DNA of 64,000 bases, from positions 3,472,001-3,536,000 of the forward strand of contig NZ_CP059068.1 of NCBI RefSeq assembly GCF_017798165.1. Direction: 5' to 3'. Each line of letters opens with the position of its first letter. Position 1 is the first letter of the stretch. This document shows positions 45,891 to 55,615 of this stretch, piece after piece. The notes beneath the pieces are model-generated. The model had not been told where the DNA came from, did not search any database, and was given only the letters and a program-made list of their open reading frames with translations. Origin of the DNA: Rhodoferax sp. AJA081-3 (lineage in GTDB: Bacteria; Pseudomonadota; Gammaproteobacteria; Burkholderiales; Burkholderiaceae_C). Made by a program: the position numbers and the translations under genes.

Positions 45891-48800
45891 GCCATCGGGG
45901 CCGCGACCGGCGCAGCCGGCGGGGCATTGTCAACAATGGTGGCTATGCCGGTTCCATCCAGGATGGTGGCGTTGCTGGAGGCGTTGGACAGATTGACGGT
46001 GAAGTTTTCGTTGCCTTCCACCGCTGGATTATTGACGATGGCCACGGTAACGGTTTTGCTGGTTTCTCCGGGAGCAAAGGTCAGCGTCGTGAGTGAAGCT
46101 GCAGTGTAGTCCGACCCGGCGGTTGCCGTGCCATTGGCGGTGGCGTACTGCACCGTCACGTTTCCAGTAGCAGCCTCAGACAGCGTCACAGTGAAAGTTG
46201 CTGTACCTGCACCTTCGTTGACTGTGACATCGTTGATGGATATCCGGGGCTCGTTGTCGACAATAGTGGCCACACCGACTGCGTCCACGATGGTGGCATT
46301 GGTCGAGGCGTTGCTCAGGTTGACGTTGAACGTCTCGCTGGATTCCACTGCGGTGTCGTTAGCAATATTGATGGTGACGGTTTTGGTCGTCTCACCGGGT
46401 GCAAAGGTCAGTGTGGTGAGGGCCCTTGCGGTGTAGTCCGAGCCTGCAGTTGCGGTGCCATTGCTGGTGCTGTACTGGACCGTAACGTTTGACGCTGCGG
46501 AGTCGGAGAGCGACACGGTGAAGGTCGCCGTGCCCGCTGCCTCATTGACAGTGACGTCGTTGATGGAGATCCTGGCCTCGTTGTCCACAATCGTGGCAAC
46601 ACCCTGGTTGTCCAGAATGGTGGCATTCACCGCACCGCTCAAGTTGACATTGAATGTTTCGTTGCCTTCTACGGTCGCATCTTCCCTCAGGTTGACAGAA
46701 ATGGTTTGCGTGGTTTGTCCTGGAAGGAACGTCACGGTTCCGGACCGTGCCTGGTAGTCATTGCTGGCGGTGGTTGCCGTACCGTTGCTCGTGCTGTAGT
46801 TCACAGTAACGGTGTTGGCGGAGGCCTGGGACAGTGTCACGGTGAAGGTCGCATCCCCCTGGCTTTCGTTGACCGTGACGTTGTCTATCGTAATGTTGGG
46901 CGTGAAGCTGCCGGTTTCGGCAATCGTCCCTGTGCCGGTCACACCACCAATGGTCAGCGGCAAGATCTCCGATCCCTCTACGCCTCCGGTTGTGGTGGTG
47001 GGTATGGTGGCTGTAAAGCTGATGACGCCAGCCGGTACCGTCAGGGTGGTTCCGCTCAGCGTGACACCGTTGCTGAAGGCAACCGTGCCATGGTCCGACG
47101 CAGAGGCTCTGCCTGCACCGCCGGTATCACCCAAGTTGTAGGTAAACGTCGTGGCTGCGCCCGTCATGATGTCCAGGTTCACCGTGTAGACCAGGCTGGT
47201 CGTGTTGCCTGCCGTGGATTCGAGTACTGTTGGGCTGCTGATGGTGGTGACGATTGGCGGTATGGTGGCGACAGCCAACGGGGGATTGACATCAATCCTC
47301 AGTGTGGAACTGGCGCTGTCGCCGTCGACATCCAGCACCGTGTAGGCAATGTTCTCCTGTTGGGCCACAGCAATGGTGGGCGCAGCCGTGTAGGTGTAGT
47401 CACCCGTGTCGAGGTCAACCACGAACTTACCGCCCAAAAGGGTGGTAACGGTCAGGGTATTGCCTGCGGTGTCAAAGACGCCACGGTTTGTGCCTGTCAC
47501 TGTAACGCCACCCGTACCGCCGTTGGCCGCGGGATTGAAGGTGTAGACACTGCCATCAACGCTTAGTGTCTGCAGGAAGCCACCATCTGCGCCAAAGCCG
47601 ACCGAAGCACCCAGACCACCGCCAATGACGTTGCCGGTGGTAGGCGCGACCACACTGTCGCGCAAGATGGGTGGCAGCAGGGTGATGTCCGACACCACAA
47701 CGCCGTTGGTGTTAGTGTTGTTGAGCCCGTCGTAGGCAATAGGGTCCAGCGCGCCTTGTGTGGCACCTGTTCCCATGCCGAACGAGAAGCTTCTGACATC
47801 ATTGGTGCTCAGGAAGTTGGTCCAAGTAGTTTCCGCTGCTGGATCAATCCGGCTGGTGGCTGGATTGGGTTCACCGTCGGACAGGAAATAGGAAACATTC
47901 TGGGCACCGGCCAACCTGCCGCTGTCGCTGAATGCACTTTGGGCAGTGGCAATGCTGGCATCGTAATTGGTGCTACCGTTGGCGATCAGGCCGTTGACAA
48001 TGGTCCTGGCCGTGGCGACATCCACCCAACTGGTTCCCTGTTCCGCAGCCGTAGTTGAGAACGTGACGATGCGTACACGCACATCGCCCAGATTGTCGTA
48101 ACCATCCAATAGGCCCGTGACGGACTCTTTCATCAACTGCAAACGGGTTTTTCCACCGCCACCATCAGTGGTGGTCATGGAGCCGGAAACGTCCAGTGTC
48201 AGCAAGATATTGGTGTTGACGTTGGGTAGCGTTACGGAGGTTGTGGTTTGCGTCGCAGAGGGAGCGTCGTCTTCCACGCTAAGAGTCAGGGTGGATGTGC
48301 TGCTGGTGGTTCCGTCCGACACCGTCACGGTGACTGGAATGGACTGCAGGTTTTCACCGCCACCGTTGGGGTGGTCAATGGGCTTGAGCAACGTGGTGGT
48401 GTAGGCCCCGGTGTTGTCGATGGTGATTGTCATCACCGTTTGTCCTGCTGCACTGCCCGTAAGCGTTTGATTGGCATTGGCAAGTGCCCACGTAACTGCA
48501 TTGCCATTGGATGTTAGGCTAACCGCAGGTGCTCCCAACGTGACGGTGACCGTGTTGTCCGGGTCGGACACCGTGAATTGGCCCGTGCTGGTGGTTGCGT
48601 TGGTGTTGTCGGATGGAGTGCCAACCGTGTCGGCGATTCCGCCGGTTAGACCTTCTTCCGAAACGGCGCTGGTTTGACCGGCGCTGATTGTTGGTCCGTC
48701 GTTGGTGCCAGTGACCGTGATGGTCAGCGTCGTGGTGTTGGAGACCAGACCAGTGGGGTCTTTCACCGTGTAGGTGAAGACATCATTGGCTGTGGCGCCG

Positions 48801-51800
48801 GTGGCCAGGGTGTCGGCCGCAGGTTGGTCCGCCACATAGGTGTAGCTGCCGTCGGCATTCAAGGTCAGATGGCCGTAGGTTCCCGTCAGCGAAGTGGCGA
48901 CGCCGGAGCCTTGTGTGACGGCCCCTGTTCCGGCCACGGCGCCACTCACCAGCAGGGACGCCGTGGTGTTGTCCGCATCGGTGTCCGTACCAGGCGTTCC
49001 CTGGATTACGCCCGTCAGTGCGGTGGTGGTGAGTGTCGCATCTTCGTTCACTGCGCCCACATTCGCTACCGCTACCGGGGCGTCATTGGTGCCAGTGACC
49101 GTGATGGTCAGCGTCGTGGTGTTGGAGACCAGACCAGTGGGGTCTTTCACCGTGTAGGTGAAGACATCATTGGCTGTGGCGCCGGTGGCCAGGGTGTCGG
49201 CCGCAGGTTGGTCCGCCACATAGGTGTAGCTGCCGTCGGCATTCAAGGTCAGATGGCCGTAGGTTCCCGTCAGCGAAGTGGCGACGCCGGAACCTTGTGT
49301 AACAGCGCCGGTTCCGGCAACTGCACCACTCACCAGCAGGGATGCTGTGGTGTTGTCCACGTCGGTGTCAGTTCCAGGCGTGCCCCGGACCACGCCTGTA
49401 AGTGCGGTTGCGGTCAGCGTTGCATCTTCGTTCACCGCGCCCACGTTTGCTACCGCTATAGGTGCGTCATTAGTGCCAGTGACTGTGATGGTCAGCGTAG
49501 TGGTGTTGGAGACCAGCCCACTGGGGTCTTTCACCGTATAGGTGAACACGTCATTGGCGGTGGCGCCGGTGGCTAGGGTGTCTGCTGCAGGTTGGTCTGC
49601 CACATAGGTGTAACTGCCATCGGCATTCAGGGTCAGATGGCCGTAGGTCCCGGTCAGTGATGTTGCAACGCCTGAGCCTTGCGTGACAGCCCCTGTTCCG
49701 GCCACTGCGCCACTCACCAGCAGGGACGCCGTGGTGTTGTCTTCGTCGGTGTCCGTGCCTGGGACACCGCGGATCACACCGCTTGCAGCAGTTACGGTCA
49801 GGGTCGCATCTTCATTGACGGCACCCACGTTGGCGACGGCGATAGGTGCATCATTGGAGCCGGTGACGGTGATAGTCAACGTTGTTGTATTGGATACCAG
49901 TCCGTCGGGGTCCCTCACGGTGTAGGTGAACACATCGTTGGCAGTTGCGCCCACGGCCAGGACGTCTGCAGCAGGCATATCGGCAACATAGGTGTAGCTG
50001 CCGTTCGCATTGAGTATCAGGTGACCGTACGTCCCGGTCAGTGAAACTCCAATACCAGAGCCTTGTGTAACGGATCCTGTCCCAACGACGACACCGCTGA
50101 TTACCAGGGAAGCGGAGGTATTGTCTGGATCGGTGTCGGTCCCGATCCCCTGAATTACACCGGTCAACGCAGTAGTTGTTAGCGTTGCATCCTCGTTCAC
50201 CGCTCCCACATCGGCGACGGCAATTGGTCTGTCGTTGGTGCCGTTGATGGTGATGGTCAGCATGGCGGTAGTGGTATCGCCGTCACCGTCGGTCAGTGTG
50301 TAGGTGTAGCTGTCGGTGAGGGCCTGGTCTGCAGATAACGCGTTGACGGTTGGGTTGGCGTTGTTCAGCGTGTAGGTGTAGGTGCCGTTGCTGTTCAGGA
50401 CCAGGGAGCCATAGGTCAGGGCCACGGTGGCGGCGGTGACGGGGGTGGCATTGGCATCAGCGCCCACGGTGTCGGCGCCTGTGCCGGTCAGCACGGAGCC
50501 GCTGACGGTGTTGGGTGCTGCATCCTCGGTGATGGAGGCGGCGTCGTTGACGGCAACCGGTGTGCTGTCCACGATCTGCACGACCAGATTGCCGGTGTTG
50601 GAGCCACCGGCCAGGTCATTGACCGTCAGGGCGATGGTGTCGCTGCTCTCGGTGGCGCCAGGCTGGTTCTGGGCGGCGTTCAAGGTGTAGCTGTAGGACA
50701 GCGCACCGGTGCCGGCATTGAAGCCGTTCAGTGTCAGGGTGCCTTCGCCGGTGTTGATCACTACTGGCGTGGTGCCCAGGGCTGCCAACTGGGCGGCCGT
50801 GATGGTGGTGCCACCGACGACCACGCTGGCCAGCCCGTTGGGGGCGGTCACGGTGATGGAGCCGGTGGTGGTCTCGCTGGTATTGCCCACGGTGAGCAGG
50901 CCCAGCTCATTGACGCTGGCCTGGCCGGTGGCTGCGCCATTGCCGTCCACGGGGACGATGGTGGGCACACCATCGGAGGCGCCATTGATGGTGATGGAGA
51001 GCGTGGCGGTAGTGGTGTCGCCATCGCCGTCTGTCAGCGTGTAGGTATAGGAGTCGGTCAGGGTCTGACCGACGTTCAGGCGTTGACGGTTGGGGTTGGC
51101 GTTGTTCAGCGTGTAGGTGTAGGTACCGTTGCTGTTCAAGACCAGGGAGCCATAGGTCAGGGCCACGGTGGCGGCGGTGACGGGGGTGGCATTGGCATCA
51201 GCGCCCACGGTGTCGGCGCCTGTGCCGGTCAGCACGGAGCCGCTGACGGTGTTGGGTGCTGCATCCTCGGTGATGGAGGCGGAGTCGGCCACGGCAACCG
51301 GTGTGCTGTCCACGATCTGCACGACCAGGTTGCCGGTGTTGGAGCCACCGGCCAGGTCATTGACCGTCAGCGCGATGGTGTCGCTGCTCTCGGTGGCGCC
51401 AGGCTGGTTCTGGGCGGCGTTCAAGGTGTAGCTGTAGGACAGCGCACCGGTGCCGGCATTGAAGCCGCTCAGTGTCAGAGTGCCTTCGCCGGTGTTGATC
51501 ACAACCGGCGTGCCGCCCAGGCCTGCCAACTGGGCAGCCGTGACGGTGGTGCCACCGACGACCACGCTGGCCAGCCCGTTGGGGGCGGTCACGGTGATGG
51601 AGCCGGTGGTGGTCTCGCTGGTGTTGCCCACGGTGAGCAGGCCCAGCTCATTGACGCTGGCCTGGCCGGTGGCTGCGCCATTGCCGTCCACGGGGACGAT
51701 GGTGGGCACGCCATCGGAGGCGCCATTGATGGTGATGGAGAGCGTGGCGGTAGTGGTGTCGCCATCGCCGTCTGTCAGCGTGTAGGTATAGGAGTCGGTC

Positions 51801-54800
51801 AGGGTCTGACCGACGTTCAACGCGTTGACGGTTGGGTTGGCGTTGTTCAGCGTGTAGGTGTAGGTACCGTTGCTGTTCAAGACCAGGGAGCCATAGGTCA
51901 GGGCCACGGTGGCGGCGGTGACGGGGGTGGCATTGGCATCAGCGCCCACGGTGTCGGCGCCTGTGCCGGTCAGCACGGAGCCGCTGACGGTGTTGGGTGC
52001 TGCATCCTCGGTGATGGAGGCGGAGTCGGCCACGGCAACCGGTGTGCTGTCCACGATCTGCACGACCAGGTTGCCGGTGTTGGAGCCACCGGCCAGGTCA
52101 TTGACCGTCAGCGCGATGGTGTCGCTGCTCTCGGTGGCGCCAGGCTGGTTCTGGGCGGCGTTCAAGGTGTAGCTGTAGGACAGCGCACCGGTGCCGGCAT
52201 TGAAGCCGCTCAGTGTCAGAGTGCCTTCGCCGGTGTTGATCACAACCGGCGTGCCGCCCAGGCCTGCCAACTGGGCAGCCGTGACGGTGGTGCCACCGAC
52301 GACCACGCTGGCCAGACCGTTGGGAGCTGTGACAGTGATGGAGCCGGTGGTGGTCTCGCTGGTATTGCCCACGGTGAGCAGGCCCAGCTCATTGACGCTG
52401 GCCTGGCCGGTGGCTGCGCCATTGCCGTCCACGGGGACGATGGTGGGCACACCATCGGATGCACCGTTGATGGTGATGGACAGCGTGGCGGTGGTGGTGT
52501 CGCCATCGCCGTCTGTCAGCGTGTAGGTATAGGAGTCGGTCAGGGTCTGACCGACGTTCAACGCGTTGACGGTTGGGTTGGCGTTGTTCAGCGTGTAGGT
52601 GTAGGTACCGTTGCTGTTCAAGACCAGGGAGCCATAGGTCAGGGCCACGGTGGCGGCGGTGACGGGGGTGGCATTGGCATCAGCGCCCACGGTGTCGGCG
52701 CCTGTGCCGGTCAGCACGGAGCCGCTGACGGTGTTGGGTGCTGCATCCTCGGTGATGGAGGCGGAGTCGGCCACGGCAACCGGTGTGCTGTCCACGATCT
52801 GCACGACCAGGTTGCCGGTGTTGGAGCCACCGGCCAGGTCATTGACCGTCAGCGCGATGGTGTCGCTGCTCTCGGTGGCGCCAGGCTGGTTCTGGGCGGC
52901 GTTCAAGGTGTAGCTGTAGGACAGCGCACCGGTGCCGGCATTGAAGCCGCTCAGTGTCAGAGTGCCTTCGCCGGTGTTGATCACAACCGGCGTGCCGCCC
53001 AGGCCTGCCAACTGGGCAGCCGTGACGGTGGTGCCACCGACGACCACGCTGGCCAGCCCGTTGGGGGCGGTCACGGTGATGGAGCCGGTGGTGGTCTCGC
53101 TGGTATTGCCCACGGTGAGCAGGCCCAGCTCATTGACGCTGGCCTGGCCGGTGGCTGCGCCATTGCCGTCCACGGGGACGATGGTGGGCACACCATCGGA
53201 GGCGCCATTGATGGTGATGGAGAGCGTGGCGGTAGTGGTGTCGCCATCGCCGTCTGTCAGCGTGTAGGTATAGGAGTCGGTCAGGGTCTGACCGACGTTC
53301 AGGGCATTGACCGTGGGGTTGGCGTTGTTCAGCGTGTAGGTGTAGGTACCGTTGCTGTTCAAGACCAGGGAGCCATAGGTCAGGGCCACGGTGGCGGCGG
53401 TGACGGGGGTGGCATTGGCATCAGCGCCCACGGTGTCGGCGCCTGTGCCGGTCAGCACGGAGCCGCTGACGGTGTTGGGTGCTGCATCCTCGGTGATGGA
53501 GGCGGAGTCGGCCACGGCAACCGGTGTGCTGTCCACGATCTGCACGACCAGGTTGCCGGTGTTGGAGCCACCGGCCAGGTCATTGACCGTCAGCGCGATG
53601 GTGTCGCTGCTCTCGGTGGCGCCAGGCTGGTTCTGGGCGGCGTTCAAGGTGTAGCTGTAGGACAGCGCACCGGTGCCGGCATTGAAGCCGCTCAGTGTCA
53701 GAGTGCCTTCGCCGGTGTTGATCACAACCGGCGTGCCGCCCAGGCCTGCCAACTGGGCGGCCGTGATGGTGGTGCCACCGACGACCACGCTGGCCAGCCC
53801 GTTGGGGGCGGTCACGGTGATGGAGCCGGTGGTGGTCTCGCTGGTATTGCCCACGGTGAGCAGGCCCAGCTCATTGACGCTGGCCTGGCCGGTGGCTGCG
53901 CCATTGCCGTCCACGGGGACGATGGTGGGCACACCATCGGAGGCGCCATTGATGGTGATGGAGAGCGTGGCGGTAGTGGTGTCGCCATCGCCGTCTGTCA
54001 GCGTGTAGGTATAGGAGTCGGTCAGGGTCTGACCGACGTTCAACGCGTTGACGGTTGGGTTGGCGTTGTTCAGCGTGTAGGTGTAGGTACCGTTGCTGTT
54101 CAAGACCAGGGAGCCATAGGTCAGGGCCACGGTGGCGGCGGTGACGGGGGTGGCATTGGCATCAGCGCCCACGGTGTCGGCGCCTGTGCCGGTCAGCACG
54201 GAGCCGCTGACGGTGTTGGGTGCTGCATCCTCGGTGATGGAGGCGGAGTCGGCCACGGCAACCGGTGTGCTGTCCACGATCTGCACGACCAGGTTGCCGG
54301 TGTTGGAGCCACCGGCCAGGTCATTGACCGTCAGCGCGATGGTGTCGCTGCTCTCGGTGGCGCCAGGCTGGTTCTGGGCGGCGTTCAAGGTGTAGCTGTA
54401 GGACAGCGCACCGGTGCCGGCATTGAAGCCGCTCAGTGTCAGAGTGCCTTCGCCGGTGTTGATCACAACCGGCGTGCCGCCCAGGCCTGCCAACTGGGCA
54501 GCCGTGACGGTGGTGCCACCGACGACCACGCTGGCCAGCCCGTTGGGGGCGGTCACGGTGATGGAGCCGGTGGTGGTCTCGCTGGTGTTGCCCACGGTGA
54601 GCAGGCCCAGCTCATTGACGCTGGCCTGGCCGGTGGCTGCGCCATTGCCGTCCACGGGGACGATGGTGGGCACACCATCGGAGGCGCCATTGATGGTGAT
54701 GGAGAGCGTGGCGGTAGTGGTGTCGCCATCGCCGTCTGTCAGCGTGTAGGTATAGGAGTCGGTCAGGGTCTGACCGACGTTCAACGCGTTGACGGTTGGG

Positions 54801-55615
54801 TTGGCGTTGTTCAGCGTGTAGGTGTAGGTACCGTTGCTGTTCAAGACCAGGGAGCCATAGGTCAGGGCCACGGTGGCGGCGGTGACGGTGGGGGTGGCAT
54901 TGGCATCAGCGCCCACGGTGTCGGCGCCTGTGCCGGTCAGCACGGAGCCGCTGACGGTGTTGGGTGCTGCATCCTCGGTGATGGAGGCGGAGTCGGCCAC
55001 GGCAACCGGTGTGCTGTCCACGATCTGCACGACCAGGTTGCCGGTGTTGGAGCCACCGGCCAGGTCATTGACCGTCAGCGCGATGGTGTCGCTGCTCTCG
55101 GTGGCGCCAGGCTGGTTCTGGGCGGCGTTCAAGGTGTAGCTGTAGGACAGCGCACCGGTGCCGGCATTGAAGCCGCTCAGTGTCAGAGTGCCTTCGCCGG
55201 TGTTGATCACAACCGGCGTGCCGCCCAGGCCTGCCAACTGGGCAGCCGTGACGGTGGTGCCACCGACGACCACGCTGGCCAGCCCGTTGGGAGCGGTCAC
55301 GGTGATGGAGCCGGTGGTGGTCTCGCTGGTGTTGCCCACGGTGAGCAGGCCCAGCTCATTGACGCTGGCCTGGCCGGTGGCTGCGCCATTGCCGTCCACG
55401 GGGACGATGGTGGGCACGCCATCGGAGGCGCCATTGATGGTGATGGAGAGCGTGGCGGTGGTGGTGTCGCCATCGCCGTCTGTCAGCGTGTAGGTATAGG
55501 AGTCGGTCAGGGTCTGACCGACGTTCAACGCGTTGACGGTTGGGTTGGCGTTGTTCAGCGTGTAGGTGTAGGTACCGTTGCTGTTCAAGACCAGGGAGCC
55601 ATAGGTCAGGGCCAC
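44942..55615 (-). CDS. Giant LapA-type adhesin, intact C-terminal part
   Basis: This reading frame of 3557 codons is the unbroken C-terminal portion of a giant repeat adhesin. In protein order it contains about seven repeats of 247 residues, four VCBS repeats, a von Willebrand A domain, three Calx-beta repeats and three cadherin/Ig-like repeats, ending ADLLKAGSTPTP. It has no cysteine-rich parts and is rich in Thr, Gly, Asn and Asp, as in surface adhesins exported by type I systems. The usual RTX nonapeptides before a type I signal are absent. Its convergence with lapG-lapD suggests it is the LapG target. The codon at 55615 is not a true start: coding continues upstream after a frameshift. 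Confidence 0.9.
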   Translation of the reverse strand: MALTYGSLVLNSNGTYTYTLNNANPTVNALNVGQTLTDSYTYTLTDGDGDTTTATLSITINGASDGVPTIVPVDGNGAATGQASVNELGLLTVGNTSETTTGSITVTAPNGLASVVVGGTTVTAAQLAGLGGTPVVINTGEGTLTLSGFNAGTGALSYSYTLNAAQNQPGATESSDTIALTVNDLAGGSNTGNLVVQIVDSTPVAVADSASITEDAAPNTVSGSVLTGTGADTVGADANATPTVTAATVALTYGSLVLNSNGTYTYTLNNANPTVNALNVGQTLTDSYTYTLTDGDGDTTTATLSITINGASDGVPTIVPVDGNGAATGQASVNELGLLTVGNTSETTTGSITVTAPNGLASVVVGGTTVTAAQLAGLGGTPVVINTGEGTLTLSGFNAGTGALSYSYTLNAAQNQPGATESSDTIALTVNDLAGGSNTGNLVVQIVDSTPVAVADSASITEDAAPNTVSGSVLTGTGADTVGADANATPVTAATVALTYGSLVLNSNGTYTYTLNNANPTVNALNVGQTLTDSYTYTLTDGDGDTTTATLSITINGASDGVPTIVPVDGNGAATGQASVNELGLLTVGNTSETTTGSITVTAPNGLASVVVGGTTITAAQLAGLGGTPVVINTGEGTLTLSGFNAGTGALSYSYTLNAAQNQPGATESSDTIALTVNDLAGGSNTGNLVVQIVDSTPVAVADSASITEDAAPNTVSGSVLTGTGADTVGADANATPVTAATVALTYGSLVLNSNGTYTYTLNNANPTVNALNVGQTLTDSYTYTLTDGDGDTTTATLSITINGASDGVPTIVPVDGNGAATGQASVNELGLLTVGNTSETTTGSITVTAPNGLASVVVGGTTVTAAQLAGLGGTPVVINTGEGTLTLSGFNAGTGALSYSYTLNAAQNQPGATESSDTIALTVNDLAGGSNTGNLVVQIVDSTPVAVADSASITEDAAPNTVSGSVLTGTGADTVGADANATPVTAATVALTYGSLVLNSNGTYTYTLNNANPTVNALNVGQTLTDSYTYTLTDGDGDTTTATLSITINGASDGVPTIVPVDGNGAATGQASVNELGLLTVGNTSETTTGSITVTAPNGLASVVVGGTTVTAAQLAGLGGTPVVINTGEGTLTLSGFNAGTGALSYSYTLNAAQNQPGATESSDTIALTVNDLAGGSNTGNLVVQIVDSTPVAVADSASITEDAAPNTVSGSVLTGTGADTVGADANATPVTAATVALTYGSLVLNSNGTYTYTLNNANPTVNALNVGQTLTDSYTYTLTDGDGDTTTATLSITINGASDGVPTIVPVDGNGAATGQASVNELGLLTVGNTSETTTGSITVTAPNGLASVVVGGTTVTAAQLAGLGGTPVVINTGEGTLTLSGFNAGTGALSYSYTLNAAQNQPGATESSDTIALTVNDLAGGSNTGNLVVQIVDSTPVAVADSASITEDAAPNTVSGSVLTGTGADTVGADANATPVTAATVALTYGSLVLNSNGTYTYTLNNANPNRQRLNVGQTLTDSYTYTLTDGDGDTTTATLSITINGASDGVPTIVPVDGNGAATGQASVNELGLLTVGNTSETTTGSITVTAPNGLASVVVGGTTITAAQLAALGTTPVVINTGEGTLTLNGFNAGTGALSYSYTLNAAQNQPGATESSDTIALTVNDLAGGSNTGNLVVQIVDSTPVAVNDAASITEDAAPNTVSGSVLTGTGADTVGADANATPVTAATVALTYGSLVLNSNGTYTYTLNNANPTVNALSADQALTDSYTYTLTDGDGDTTTAMLTITINGTNDRPIAVADVGAVNEDATLTTTALTGVIQGIGTDTDPDNTSASLVISGVVVGTGSVTQGSGIGVSLTGTYGHLILNANGSYTYVADMPAADVLAVGATANDVFTYTVRDPDGLVSNTTTLTITVTGSNDAPIAVANVGAVNEDATLTVTAASGVIRGVPGTDTDEDNTTASLLVSGAVAGTGAVTQGSGVATSLTGTYGHLTLNADGSYTYVADQPAADTLATGATANDVFTYTVKDPSGLVSNTTTLTITVTGTNDAPIAVANVGAVNEDATLTATALTGVVRGTPGTDTDVDNTTASLLVSGAVAGTGAVTQGSGVATSLTGTYGHLTLNADGSYTYVADQPAADTLATGATANDVFTYTVKDPTGLVSNTTTLTITVTGTNDAPVAVANVGAVNEDATLTTTALTGVIQGTPGTDTDADNTTASLLVSGAVAGTGAVTQGSGVATSLTGTYGHLTLNADGSYTYVADQPAADTLATGATANDVFTYTVKDPTGLVSNTTTLTITVTGTNDGPTISAGQTSAVSEEGLTGGIADTVGTPSDNTNATTSTGQFTVSDPDNTVTVTLGAPAVSLTSNGNAVTWALANANQTLTGSAAGQTVMTITIDNTGAYTTTLLKPIDHPNGGGENLQSIPVTVTVSDGTTSSTSTLTLSVEDDAPSATQTTTSVTLPNVNTNILLTLDVSGSMTTTDGGGGKTRLQLMKESVTGLLDGYDNLGDVRVRIVTFSTTAAEQGTSWVDVATARTIVNGLIANGSTNYDASIATAQSAFSDSGRLAGAQNVSYFLSDGEPNPATSRIDPAAETTWTNFLSTNDVRSFSFGMGTGATQGALDPIAYDGLNNTNTNGVVVSDITLLPPILRDSVVAPTTGNVIGGGLGASVGFGADGGFLQTLSVDGSVYTFNPAANGGTGGVTVTGTNRGVFDTAGNTLTVTTLLGGKFVVDLDTGDYTYTAAPTIAVAQQENIAYTVLDVDGDSASSTLRIDVNPPLAVATIPPIVTTISSPTVLESTAGNTTSLVYTVNLDIMTGAATTFTYNLGDTGGAGRASASDHGTVAFSNGVTLSGTTLTVPAGVISFTATIPTTTTGGVEGSEILPLTIGGVTGTGTIAETGSFTPNITIDNVTVNESQGDATFTVTLSQASANTVTVNYSTSNGTATTASNDYQARSGTVTFLPGQTTQTISVNLREDATVEGNETFNVNLSGAVNATILDNQGVATIVDNEARISINDVTVNEAAGTATFTVSLSDSAASNVTVQYSTSNGTATAGSDYTARALTTLTFAPGETTKTVTINIANDTAVESSETFNVNLSNASTNATIVDAVGVATIVDNEPRISINDVTVNEGAGTATFTVTLSEAATGNVTVQYATANGTATAGSDYTAASLTTLTFAPGETSKTVTVAIVNNPAVEGNENFTVNLSNASSNATILDGTGIATIVDNAPPAAPVAAPMAVMSTSSSESTPATGFADLNEELKVNEDSTLTGSVLTGTTSSSGTVSIVNYQIKDNTTIFKAGETATLAGVGTLAIHADGTFTFVPVANYNGPVPLVTYTMTDGSNNDTSTLAISVTAVNDSPVAVADTADTMQGTPVTVATSTLLINDSDVDGDPLTLFSVQDANHGSVALVGSDVVFTPTAGYSGAASFNYTISDGQGGTSTTTVAVNVNGAPVAVADTVTGTANTPLTIASATLLSNDTDPNGDPLTISSVLDATHGTVALVDGSVVFTPTKDYVGDASFSYTISDGHGGTASGSVSLTIAADLLKAGSTPTP
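45925..46905 (-). other. Adhesin domain: three Calx-beta repeats
   Basis: Three tandem repeats of roughly 105 residues each contain INDVTVNE..GTATFTVTLS, NGTATAGSDYT and a closing VEGNE.F.VNLS...ATIVDNE. These are hallmark Calx-beta motifs that bind calcium in surface proteins. Confidence 0.85.
47655..48225 (-). other. Adhesin domain: von Willebrand factor A
   Basis: The stretch starts NTNILLTLDVSGSMTT, whose DVSGS is the first part of the metal-ion-dependent adhesion site. It contains VRIVTFST, the threonine/serine region GSTNYDASI and YFLSDGEPNP. LapA-type adhesins commonly carry a vWA domain near the C-terminus. It is probably used for adhesion to surfaces or other cells. Confidence 0.88.
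48695..50240 (-). repeat. Adhesin domain: four VCBS repeats (384-base period)
   Basis: Four tandem units of 128 residues each contain VGAVNEDATLT, GTYGHLTLNADGSYTYVAD and FTYTVKDP..LVSNTTTLTITVTGTNDAP. The first (50.0-50.24 kb) is the most diverged; the other three are close to identical. VCBS domains are frequent in large bacterial adhesins. Confidence 0.88.
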
